Part shown: piece by piece, positions 17,676-26,613 of the stretch
Layout: each line of letters starts with the position of its first letter
Numbering within the stretch: the stretch's first letter is position 1
From: Streptomyces antarcticus
GTDB taxonomy: Bacteria; Actinomycetota; Actinomycetes; Streptomycetales; Streptomycetaceae
Assembly (NCBI RefSeq): GCF_026627255.1
Contig: NZ_JAPNLM010000002.1
Span: forward strand, 372,001 to 436,000
DNA length: 64,000 nucleotides
Reading direction: 5' to 3'
Notes under the pieces: generated by a model
The model's input: only the letters and a program-made list of their open reading frames with translations
Database searches by the model: none
What the model was told of the DNA's origin: nothing
Made by a program: the position numbers and the translations under genes

Positions 17676-19595
17676 GTGAGCGGAACCTCAGAGGGAACCG
17701 GTTCGGCGGCCGACAGCATCCGATCGGCCATCACGGAGCGTCACCCCGTCGTACCGGCGGCCCAGTCGGCGACGGCCACCCCGGCCGCCGCGGATCCGTC
17801 GTCCCGCGCACGGTCCGAGCTGCGCGACTACCGGGCCGCCTTCAACGCGGCCCACCTCGCCATGGCCGTCGTGGACCGCGACGGCTTCGTCGTCACCGCG
17901 AACCAGGCCTTCGCCGGACTGCTGGGCACGGAGCCGCACGCCCTCACCCACCAGTGCGCCGCCGACCTGGTGGACCTGGCCGCCGAGGCCCGGACCTGGG
18001 CGGCGTACCAGGAGGTCCTCCGCGGCCGGCAGGCCCGGCTGCGCTGCACGCGCCGGCTCAAGCACCCCGACGGGCACTCGCTGTGGACCGAGGTGACGCT
18101 CGGGCCCGTACCGGGGACCGGGGACGTCCTGCTGTCCGTCGCCGACATCAGCGACCGGCGCGACCTCCAGGCCCGCCTGCGGCACCTCCAGATGCACGAC
18201 CCGGTCACCCGGCTGCCCAACCGGGCGCTGTTCTTCGAGCGGCTCTCGGGCGCCCTGGAGGCCTCCTCGTACGAGCGTGGCGGCGGTACCGGCCGGATCG
18301 GGCTCTGCTACCTGGACCTCGACGGGTTCAAGGCGGTCAACGACACCCTCGGCCACCGGGTCGGCGACCGGCTGCTGGCCGCCGTCGCGGCCCGGCTGAC
18401 CCAGTGCGCCGACCGGACCGGGTACAGCCGTACGGGCGGGCACCTGGTGGCACGGCTCGGCGGCGACGAGTTCGCCCTGCTGGTCGAGGACTCCACGGGC
18501 ACCGAGCAGCTCGCGGACCTGGCGCGGAGCGTGCTGGCGGCGGTGCAGGAGCCGTTCGACCTGGCCGGGCAGCGGCTGTCGGTCTCGGCGTCGATCGGCG
18601 TGGTGGAGCGGGCGGCCGCCGGGACCTCGGCGACCGGGCTGATGCAGGCCGCCGACACGACCCTGTACTGGGCGAAGGCGGACGGCAAGGCCCGCTGGAC
18701 CCTCTTCGACCCGGAGCGCAACGCCCACCGCATGACCCGCCAGGCCCTGTCCTCGACGCTCCGGCCGGCCGTGGAGCGGGACGAATTCGCGCTGGAGTAC
18801 CAGCCGCTGGTGGACCTGGCGAGCGGCGCGGTGCGCGGGGTGGAGGCGCTGGTGCGCTGGAAACACCCGCAGTTCGGCACCCTGACACCGAACCGGTTCA
18901 TCGGCATCGCCGAAGAGGACGGCTCCATCGTGCAGTTGGGACGGTGGGTGCTGCGCACCGCCTGCCGCCAGGCCCGGCGCTGGCAGCTCGACCAGCCCAG
19001 TGACGCGCCGGTCTTCGTGTCGGTCAACGTCGCGGTGCGCCAGGTGTGGGACTCCGACCTGGTGGGCGATGTCGCGGAGATCCTCGCCGAGACGGGGCTG
19101 GCGCCGCAGCTGCTCCAGCTGGAGCTGACCGAGTCGGCGGTGATGGGCTCCGCGGGCCGCCCGCTCCAGGCCCTCCAGGCGCTGAGCGACATGGGCGTAC
19201 GGATCGCGATCGACGACTTCGGCACCGGGTACTCGAACCTGGCCTACCTCAGCCGGCTGCCGGTCTCGGTCCTGAAGCTGGACGGCTCCTTCGTCCGCGG
19301 CTTCCGCTACGACGAGGGCGCGCACCCCAACCCGGCCGACGAGACCATCGTCGAGGCGCTGGTCCAGCTCGCGCACCGGCTGGGCCTGACGGTGACGGCG
19401 GAGTGCGTGGAGACCGCCGGGCAGGCGGCCCGGCTGCGCGGCGTGGGCTGCGACACCGGCCAGGGCTGGCTGTACTCGCGGGCCGTGCCCCCGGACGTGA
19501 TCGCCCGCATGATCCGCCGCCAGGCCGCCGCCGAGGGCGCCCCCGCCTTCGCGGCCCCGGCCGCCGACGGCCCCGCCCCGCACCCCCAGCTCTGA
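17676..19595 (+). CDS. PAS-GGDEF-EAL cyclic di-GMP signalling protein
   Basis: 639 aa, soluble. PAS about 50-165, GGDEF about 172-345, EAL about 355-610. The cyclase motif is intact (LGGDEF at 262-266, plus LDLDGFKAVND for metal), but no RxxD inhibitory site lies before it. The EAL domain keeps EALVRW (390-392), NVAVRQ, LELTESAV, DDFGTGYSNL, LKLDGSF and AECVET, so phosphodiesterase activity is also expected. It resembles Streptomyces RmdA/CdgA-type proteins that control development. I chose GTG 17676 (GGGAG, 6 nt) over ATG 17508 because a likely promoter lies inside the longer frame. Confidence 0.9.
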   Translation: MSGTSEGTGSAADSIRSAITERHPVVPAAQSATATPAAADPSSRARSELRDYRAAFNAAHLAMAVVDRDGFVVTANQAFAGLLGTEPHALTHQCAADLVDLAAEARTWAAYQEVLRGRQARLRCTRRLKHPDGHSLWTEVTLGPVPGTGDVLLSVADISDRRDLQARLRHLQMHDPVTRLPNRALFFERLSGALEASSYERGGGTGRIGLCYLDLDGFKAVNDTLGHRVGDRLLAAVAARLTQCADRTGYSRTGGHLVARLGGDEFALLVEDSTGTEQLADLARSVLAAVQEPFDLAGQRLSVSASIGVVERAAAGTSATGLMQAADTTLYWAKADGKARWTLFDPERNAHRMTRQALSSTLRPAVERDEFALEYQPLVDLASGAVRGVEALVRWKHPQFGTLTPNRFIGIAEEDGSIVQLGRWVLRTACRQARRWQLDQPSDAPVFVSVNVAVRQVWDSDLVGDVAEILAETGLAPQLLQLELTESAVMGSAGRPLQALQALSDMGVRIAIDDFGTGYSNLAYLSRLPVSVLKLDGSFVRGFRYDEGAHPNPADETIVEALVQLAHRLGLTVTAECVETAGQAARLRGVGCDTGQGWLYSRAVPPDVIARMIRRQAAAEGAPAFAAPAADGPAPHPQL

Positions 19596-19638
19596 GGGGT
19601 ACGGGGCGGTGTCCGGCCGCGCCGGGCCGTACGTACGG

Positions 19639-19893
19639 TCAGAGGCTCCGGACGAACGCCCCGAACGCCTCCGGCGCCACGGTGAAGGCGGGCCCGTCGG
19701 GCCGCTTGGAGTCCCGCACGGCGACCTGGCAGGGCTGCGCGGCCACCTCGACGCAGTCACCGCCGGTCCCGCCGCTGTACGAGGCCTTGCGCCAGGCGGC
19801 AGGCCCGAGGGGGGCACACTCGACGCAGTCACCGCCGCTGGAACCGCTGTAAGACGACTTACGCCACAACGCGCCCGTCAGGTTGCTTCCCAT
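19639..19893 (-). CDS. DUF397 protein (tandem)
   Basis: 84 aa with two DUF397 units in a row: LWRKSSYSGSSGGDCVECAP and AWRKASYSGGTGGDCVEVA, then RDSKRPDGPAFTV. DUF397 proteins are encoded beside XRE/DUF5753 regulators throughout Streptomyces (the WhiJ/BldB-associated families) and probably act as their small partners. The start overlaps the 3' end of the regulator gene by 35 nt and has GGAGG 6 nt upstream. Confidence 0.88.
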   Translation of the reverse strand: MGSNLTGALWRKSSYSGSSGGDCVECAPLGPAAWRKASYSGGTGGDCVEVAAQPCQVAVRDSKRPDGPAFTVAPEAFGAFVRSL

Positions 19894-20701
19894 AGCGTTC
19901 CTCCATTACGCGAGCGATCAGCTCTGCCGACGCGCGGGGGGATAGGGCCTCGGCTTGCAGCCGAGCGTAGCCGACCGAACGCTCCCTGATTACTTGCAGG
20001 TTGGCGGTCATGTGACCGCAGTCGTAGCTCTCGCTGTAGTGGACATCCGGATCGTTGTCGAACCGCAGGAGGTTGAACGACCCCATCATCCCGGCGTGCT
20101 GGCCGGTATCGAACGGCAGGACCTGGATCTCCAGCCATTGCCAGTCCCGGAGGCTCAGCAGATGGGCCAGTTGGTTCCGCATGACCTCTCGGCCCCCGAT
20201 CTCCCGATGGAGAGACGCTTCATCCAGCACCACCCACACCACCGGCCCATTCTCGCGGGCCAGTATGCGCTGCCGATCCATGCGAGCAGCAACGGCAGCA
20301 TCGAGCGTGTCGGGGTTCTCGACGCCCAGTACCGCACGCGCATAGGCCTCCGTCTGGAGGAGTCCGTAGATCAACTGGCACTGGAACGTGGAGATGAACG
20401 TCGCCCGGGCTTCCATCTCCGCGTACGGCTGAAACCACGTCGGCAGTTGGCTGCGCAGGACCAGTCCGGCGAGGCGGGAGAACAGCCCGCCGGTCCCCAG
20501 CGCCGCGTCCAGCCGCTCCGAGAAGTCGCGGGTCGGGACCTTGCGCGCCGTTTCGATCTGGCCGATCAGGGAGCCCGTGCAGTAGATGATCTCGCCCAAC
20601 TGGCCCTGTTTCAGCTTCGCATCCTCCCGCAGCCTGCGCAGTTCGAAGCCGTAGTAGTCCAGCGGCGAGGCGCTGGGGTCGAGGTCGCGGATGTTGACCA
20701 C
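19859..20701 (-). CDS. XRE family regulator with DUF5753 domain
   Basis: 280 aa. The N-terminal helix-turn-helix is FELRRLREDAKLKQGQLGE followed by CTGSLIGQIETARKVPTRDF; the rest is the DUF5753 ligand or partner domain (FISTFQCQLIYGLLQTEAYA, VVWVVLDEASLHREIGG, LEIQVLPFDTGQHAGMMGSF). It pairs with the overlapping DUF397 gene. Members regulate development or antibiotic production, some as antitoxin-like modules. The GTG at 20701 begins at the domain edge; the longer upstream frame is unrelated in composition. GC content is slightly lower than in the neighbours. Confidence 0.85.
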   Translation of the reverse strand: MVNIRDLDPSASPLDYYGFELRRLREDAKLKQGQLGEIIYCTGSLIGQIETARKVPTRDFSERLDAALGTGGLFSRLAGLVLRSQLPTWFQPYAEMEARATFISTFQCQLIYGLLQTEAYARAVLGVENPDTLDAAVAARMDRQRILARENGPVVWVVLDEASLHREIGGREVMRNQLAHLLSLRDWQWLEIQVLPFDTGQHAGMMGSFNLLRFDNDPDVHYSESYDCGHMTANLQVIRERSVGYARLQAEALSPRASAELIARVMEERYGKQPDGRVVA

Positions 20702-20826
20702 GGGACGGTCACCCCCATGAAGACGCGGGTCGGATGCAGCAGCCGACTTCCGAGCGTAGTGAGCCAGATACGCAGAGGAGTGCAGGATCCGGTAACCGTC
20801 CCCCGGTTTGCATGAGTTTCGATAGG

Positions 20827-22093
20827 TTGATCCAAAGAACCGAGAGGGGTGGGCCCGGTGATCCGCGCGTACAAGTTCCTCATGCGGCCCACTGTCGGGC
20901 AGCAGATGGCCCTGAGTGAGATGCTGCGCGATCACTGCTCGCTCTACAACGGCGCATTGCAGGAACGCCGCGACGCCTGGCGACACGTGTCCAGGACAAG
21001 CGTCCAGTACGGGATGCAGTCCGCACAGCTCAAGGAGATCCGTGCGTTCGACCCGGACTGCCAGGGGCGCTGGTCGTTCTCCTCTCAGCAGGCGACGCTG
21101 CGTCGTCTCGGCAAGGCCTTCTCAGCGTTCTTTCGCAGGGTCAAGGCCGGTGACGTGCCCGGCTACCCGCGCTTTCGCGGGATGAGCCGGTTCGACACGG
21201 TGGAGTTCCCCGAGGACGGCGACGGCTGCCGGTGGGACTCCACCCCGCAGGACCCCATCACCCGCGTCCGCTTCCTGGGCGTGGGACACGTCAAGGTCAA
21301 CCAGCACCGGCCGGTGATCGGCAAGGTCAAAACCATCAGCGTCAAGCGCGAGGGCAAGCGCTGGTACGTGATCCTGACTGCCGAGCGGGTACAGCCTGAG
21401 CCGAAGCCCAAAACGGGCAGCATGGCCGGAATCGACATGGGCCTGGCCCACTTCCTCGCGGATTCCAAGGGCGGGTTTGTCGAGAACCCGCGCCACGGGC
21501 GGAAGGCTGCTGCAAAGCTCCGAGCCGCACAGCAGGCCCTTGCCCGGTGTGAGCGCCAAAGCGGCCGACGCAAGAAGATGGTCCGCAAGGTCGCGGAGCT
21601 TCACCGCAAGGTGCGCCGCCAGCGCCTCGACCATGCCCACAAGACCGCCTTGGATCTGGTCCGCCAACACGACTTCATCGCGCACGAAGACCTCAAGATC
21701 CGCAACATGGCCAGGGCGCCCAAACCGAAGCCCGACCCTGACCGTTCCGGCACCTTCCTGCCCAACGGAGCCGCCGCGAAGGCAGGTCTCAACCGTTCCA
21801 TCTCGGAGGCCGGATGGGGGGTGTTCCTGAGCATCCTGCACGCCAAGGCTGAAAGCGCCGGGCGGGACGTGATCGCTGTGAACCCCCGCAACACCTCGCG
21901 GACCTGCCCCCAGTGCGGGCACGTCTCACCGGAGAACCGGCCCACCCGGGAGAGGTTCCACTGCGTCGCCTGCGGTCACCGCGCGCACGCGGACACGGTC
22001 GGCGCCTTGAACGTTCTACGGGCCGGGCTGGCCCGTCGCGACGCCAACCCGGCATAGCGAGAAGCCCCCTCCTCCAGGAGGGGGAGGAGTCAC
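20827..22093 (+). mobile_element. TnpB-only IS200/IS605 (IS1341-type) element
   Basis: The element consists of a tnpB gene without tnpA, plus a right end that is a GC-rich hairpin followed by GAGGAGTCAC, the ending I know from IS1341-type elements. The left end is not certain: TTGAT at 20827-20831 is a possible target-side motif of the IS605 family and is used as the boundary. It sits between the XRE gene and the chitinase terminator and breaks no visible gene. Without tnpA it can move only in trans. Confidence 0.6.
20858..22057 (+). CDS. tnpB: TnpB RNA-guided endonuclease (IS605 OrfB)
   Basis: 399 aa. The RuvC residues are all present: Asp193 in GIDMGLAHFL, Glu277 in IAHEDLKIRNM and Asp379 in HADTVGALNVLRAG. 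The zinc finger is CPQC (350-353) and CVAC (369-372). The N-terminus (IRAYKFLMRPTVGQQ) is the usual WED/REC start. TnpB proteins are guided by a right-end-derived RNA to cut donor sites and so maintain the element. Nothing is truncated, so it is probably active. The GTG at 20858 has GAGGGG 8 nt upstream; the GTG at 20849 lacks spacing for one. Confidence 0.93.
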   Translation: MIRAYKFLMRPTVGQQMALSEMLRDHCSLYNGALQERRDAWRHVSRTSVQYGMQSAQLKEIRAFDPDCQGRWSFSSQQATLRRLGKAFSAFFRRVKAGDVPGYPRFRGMSRFDTVEFPEDGDGCRWDSTPQDPITRVRFLGVGHVKVNQHRPVIGKVKTISVKREGKRWYVILTAERVQPEPKPKTGSMAGIDMGLAHFLADSKGGFVENPRHGRKAAAKLRAAQQALARCERQSGRRKKMVRKVAELHRKVRRQRLDHAHKTALDLVRQHDFIAHEDLKIRNMARAPKPKPDPDRSGTFLPNGAAAKAGLNRSISEAGWGVFLSILHAKAESAGRDVIAVNPRNTSRTCPQCGHVSPENRPTRERFHCVACGHRAHADTVGALNVLRAGLARRDANPA

Positions 22094-22113
22094 GTGACAC
22101 AGCTCCGCCCCGC
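21950..22113 (+). ncRNA. Putative TnpB guide RNA (reRNA/omegaRNA) and guide segment
   Basis: In this family the guide RNA spans the tnpB 3' end and the element's right end, with the guide taken from flanking DNA. Here the hairpin CCCCCTCCT/AGGAGGGGG (22065-22084) followed by GAGGAGTCAC fits the scaffold, so the bases from 22094 on would be the guide. The 5' limit is arbitrary. Seen: hairpin and ending. Known: family behaviour. Inferred: expression. Confidence 0.4.
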
Positions 22114-22141
22114 ACCCGGGGTCCGGGGTTGCGGGGCGGAG
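22103..22141 (-). terminator. Terminator of the chitinase gene
   Basis: CTCCGCCCCGCA (22103-22114) and TGCGGGGCGGAG (22130-22141) are perfectly complementary. The hairpin begins 25 nt beyond the chitinase stop on the minus strand and lies immediately outside the TnpB element. Confidence 0.75.
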
Positions 22142-22166
22142 TGTCGCTCGGCGCGGGGTGGGGGGA

Positions 22167-23873
<1,707 letters not shown>

Positions 23874-23955
23874 GGACTGCCTCCGGGGGGTGGGAGGGAA
23901 GAGCAAGAAGTTCAGGTGGGAGATTGATAGCGATCACCGGAGGCCCGAGTCAATG

Positions 23956-23983
23956 GTTTGGACCAAACAAGGACTAGACCACT
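23956..23983 (-). promoter_or_regulatory. Chitinase promoter: two DasR-like palindromes
   Basis: GTTTGGACCAAAC (23956-23968) is a perfect 13-bp palindrome. Directly beside it AAGGACTAGACCACT (23969-23983) reads AGTGGTCTAGTCCTT on the gene's strand, one step from the DasR core GGTCTAGACC. Paired sites of this kind are known in Streptomyces chitinase promoters. Binding is inferred. Confidence 0.55.
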
Positions 23984-24126
23984 CCCCACACAAACCCCCT
24001 CGTCAGAGACCTGAGCGCACATCAGAAACCGCTCGCCACCTAAGGTGACGAGCGGCTTAAGGCTGCCTTGAGCCATCTCCCGGCAAGGTTTCGGCAACAA
24101 ACCAGCCAAACTCCGTTTGTGTACGG

Positions 24127-25242
24127 TCAGCCCGCCTCGGGCGTCTCCACCGGCAGGCCGTACGCATCTGCGATGAGCCCGTACGAGCGCAACCGGGCTT
24201 CTCCGCCGTGGGCGTTCGCGGTCAGCATCAGCTCGTCGGCGCCGGTCCGCTTGGCCAGGTCGTCGAGTCCGCTGCGGACCTCGTCCGGCGTGCCGTGGAC
24301 GATGTCCACGAGCCGCCCCTCGATGAACTCCCGCTCCAGCGGGGAGTACGGGTACGCGGCGGCCTCCTGCGGCGTCGGGATCAGCCCGGGCCGCCCGCTG
24401 CGCAGCCGCAGCATCGCCAGGGCCCCGGTGAGCACCTCGGCGCGGGCCTGCGCCGCGGTGTCGGCGGCGAGCGCGGCGACCCCGATGACGGCGTACGGGG
24501 CGTCGAGCACGGCCGAGGGCCGGAAGCTCTGCCGGTACAGGTCGAGGGCGGGCAAGGTGCCGGCCGCGGAGAAGTGGTGGGCGTAGGCGAAGGGCAGGCC
24601 GAGCTGGCCGGCGAGGCGGGCGCTGAAGCCGGAGGAGCCGAGCAGCCAGATCGGCGGCCGCCCGGCGGGTCCCTGGACCGGCCCCGGCACGGCGTGCACG
24701 CGGGCGTACGGGTGTCCGTCCGGGAAGTCGTCGTCGAGGAAGCGGATGAGCTCGGAGAGGCTGCGGGGGAACTCGTCGGCGGCTTCGTCCAGGCGCCCGG
24801 CCCCGCGCAATGCGGCCGCGGTCCGCGGATCGGTGCCGGGGGCGCGGCCGAGCCCGAGGTCGATCCGCCCGGGCGCGAGCGCCTCCAGGGTGCCGAACTG
24901 CTCGGCGACGGCGAGCGGGGCGTGGTTGGGCAGCATGACGCCGCCCGAACCGAGCCGGATGCGGGAGGTGTGCGCGGCCAGGTGGGCGAGGATCACGGCC
25001 GGCGAGGAGCTGGCGACCCCCGGCATCGAGTGGTGCTCGGCGACCCAGTGGCGGTGGTAGCCGCGGGATTCGGCCAACCGGGCGATCTCCACGCTGGTGC
25101 GCAGGGCCGCGTGGGCCGTGCTGCCCGCGCCCACGGTGACGAGGTCCAGCACGGACAGGGGTACGGGCGCCCTGCCCAGTGCGGCGCCGCGGATCCCGTC
25201 GCGGCCACCCTCCCGCCGGCCGGTGTGCCCGGTGTCACTCAT
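24127..25242 (-). CDS. LLM class flavin-dependent oxidoreductase
   Basis: 371 aa of the bacterial-luciferase-like monooxygenase superfamily (F420 or FMN dependent TIM barrel). Typical stretches are VPLSVLDLVTVGAG, YHRHWVAEHHSMPGVASSSP, RIRLGSGGVMLPNHAPLAVA and GRIDLGLGRAPGTDP. The last is the diagnostic GLGRAPG of the LLM group. The substrate is unknown. It starts at 25242 with GGGAG 5 nt upstream. It is divergent from the IclR gene at 25496; the shared region has two repeat features that might be operators for control by that regulator. Confidence 0.87.
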   Translation of the reverse strand: MSDTGHTGRREGGRDGIRGAALGRAPVPLSVLDLVTVGAGSTAHAALRTSVEIARLAESRGYHRHWVAEHHSMPGVASSSPAVILAHLAAHTSRIRLGSGGVMLPNHAPLAVAEQFGTLEALAPGRIDLGLGRAPGTDPRTAAALRGAGRLDEAADEFPRSLSELIRFLDDDFPDGHPYARVHAVPGPVQGPAGRPPIWLLGSSGFSARLAGQLGLPFAYAHHFSAAGTLPALDLYRQSFRPSAVLDAPYAVIGVAALAADTAAQARAEVLTGALAMLRLRSGRPGLIPTPQEAAAYPYSPLEREFIEGRLVDIVHGTPDEVRSGLDDLAKRTGADELMLTANAHGGEARLRSYGLIADAYGLPVETPEAG

Positions 25243-25267
25243 CGTCGCTCCCGTCTCGTGTTCCACG

Positions 25268-25289
25268 TCCGTACGACATCCGTACGACA
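25268..25289. repeat. Tandem 11-bp repeat in the LLM gene promoter
   Basis: TCCGTACGACA occurs twice end to end and is followed by GACGTACC, so CGTAC arms recur at about 11-bp (one helical turn) spacing. The array begins 26 bp before the start of the oxidoreductase gene. A regulator site is likely; which protein binds is unknown. Confidence 0.45.
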
Positions 25290-25400
25290 GACGTACCAAG
25301 AAGGGGAACCCCGGACGGCTCCACAGCATTCCCGGCGAGCAGGGGCCCGAGGCCGTGACGCAGGCATATGCCAGCGGATTAGACCCAGGCGGGGCGACAT

Positions 25401-25416
25401 GATTGAGCCATCAATC
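25401..25416. promoter_or_regulatory. Inverted repeat between LLM and IclR genes
   Basis: GATTGA and TCAATC form a perfect 6-bp inverted repeat around GCCA, 79 bp before the IclR start. IclR proteins often bind short palindromes near their own promoters. Too short to be sure. Confidence 0.35.
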
Positions 25417-25495
25417 TCTCCAACAGGCGCTCCACACGGGCCTCTTGGTGGCTACTGTGTTAGGGCAAGCGGTAACAACCTGCTAGGGGGAAACC

Positions 25496-26254
25496 GTGGC
25501 GCTGAAGCCCGAGCCGACCGCGCCGTTCCACTCGGCGCAGTACGCACTACGCGTACTCGAAACGATCGCACGGCACTCCGGTGGCGTGACCGACGTGCAG
25601 ATCGCGCGTGAGACCGGCCTGCCCGCAGTCCATCTCGCCCCGATGCTGCTCATGCTGCGCCGGGAGGGGTACGTCCTGCAGGTCGCCGACGGCGCGTACG
25701 CCATAGGGGACTCACTCGTCCTGCTCGGCTCCGGCGCTGACCGCCAGCAGGCCCTGTCGGACAAGCTCCAGGACACCCTGGACCAGCTCCGGGACTCGGT
25801 CGGCGCGGCCGTCTACATCAGCCGGTACGTGGACGGCGAGGTCAGGATCACGCAGTTCGCGGACAGCCCCCGCACCCCCAAGGTGCACGAATGGGTCGAC
25901 TTCCGCTCCGCCGCGCACGCCAGCGCGGTCGGCAAGTGCCTGCTGACGCAGCTGGACCTGGACGGGCGCCGCGACCACCTGTCCCGACACAAGATCGCCC
26001 GGCTCACGTCGAAGACGATCGTGAACGAGCGGATCCTGTTCTCCAAGCTGGACGCGCAGCCGGCCACCGTGCCGGTGCTCGACCTCCAGGAGTACGCCGT
26101 GGGCACCGTCTGCGCGGCGGTCCCGATCACGGCCGGGAACGCGGTGGGCTGCCTGGCCCTGTCGATGCCGGTGGAGCACGCGCACCGGCTGCGGGAGGCG
26201 GCCGACGCCCTGAACCGGAAGGCCGCGCCGCTGCTGCTGTCGCTCACGCTGTGA
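25496..26254 (+). CDS. IclR family transcriptional regulator
   Basis: 252 aa. The N-terminal winged helix reads ALRVLETIARHSGGVTDVQIARETGLP, and the C-terminal IclR effector domain contains AAHASAVGKCLLTQLD and GTVCAAVPITAGNAVGCLALSMP. Effectors of this family are small acids or aromatic compounds; none can be named here. GTG start with GGGGG 6 nt upstream. It is divergent from the LLM oxidoreductase, the most probable target gene along with its own promoter. Confidence 0.88.
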   Translation: MALKPEPTAPFHSAQYALRVLETIARHSGGVTDVQIARETGLPAVHLAPMLLMLRREGYVLQVADGAYAIGDSLVLLGSGADRQQALSDKLQDTLDQLRDSVGAAVYISRYVDGEVRITQFADSPRTPKVHEWVDFRSAAHASAVGKCLLTQLDLDGRRDHLSRHKIARLTSKTIVNERILFSKLDAQPATVPVLDLQEYAVGTVCAAVPITAGNAVGCLALSMPVEHAHRLREAADALNRKAAPLLLSLTL

Positions 26255-26315
26255 GCGGTGCGGGGGGTGCGAGGGGGGCCGCGTGGGGGCGCGGCGCGGC
26301 AGGGGCGGAAAACAC

Positions 26316-26351
26316 TTCGGGCGGTTCCCGGTGAACCGGAAACCGCCCGAA
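26316..26351. terminator. Bidirectional terminator between IclR and tRNA-Lys copy 2
   Basis: TTCGGGCGGTT (26316-26326) and AACCGCCCGAA (26341-26351) are perfect complements, with a further CCGGT/ACCGG inside the loop. It lies between two convergent units and can serve both. Confidence 0.8.
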
Positions 26352-26358
26352 GGACAGG

Positions 26359-26432
26359 TGCGCCGCCAGGGACTCGAACCCCGGACCCGCTGATTAAGAG
26401 TCAGCTGCTCTAACCAACTGAGCTAGCGGCGC
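26359..26432 (-). tRNA. tRNA-Lys (anticodon CUU), copy 2
   Basis: Identical in all 74 bases to the copies at 15931 and 33077 but on the minus strand. Its 5' flank shares TGTCAGCAG with copy 1, and its promoter resembles that of copy 3. The downstream terminator is different from that of copies 1 and 3. Confidence 0.97.
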
Positions 26433-26447
26433 CTGCTGACAGAGAAA

Positions 26448-26475
26448 ATACTACCCGCTCCTGCGGGGTGCTCAA
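26448..26475 (-). promoter_or_regulatory. Promoter of tRNA-Lys copy 2
   Basis: On the minus strand TTGAGC (26470-26475) and TAGTAT (26448-26453) are 16 bp apart and the -10 ends 15 nt before the tRNA. The same TGAGCACC...GCAGGAG...TAG block precedes copy 3, which supports both assignments. Confidence 0.6.
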
Positions 26476-26613
26476 AACCATTGGCCGCGCGATGCCTGGA
26501 GGCCGGGGTGCCGCTGCGCGCAGCCTGCCCCAGCCCGCCCTTCCGCCGTTCCCCGGGGCGGAGCCCCAGGAGCAGCACTCGGCGGGCCCGCTGCCATGGG
26601 TGCCCGGCCGGGG

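Noticed and set aside
22103..22141. Terminal inverted repeat of the TnpB element
   Set aside because: IS200/IS605 elements have no terminal inverted repeats. The hairpin lies outside the right end and after the chitinase stop, as a terminator should.
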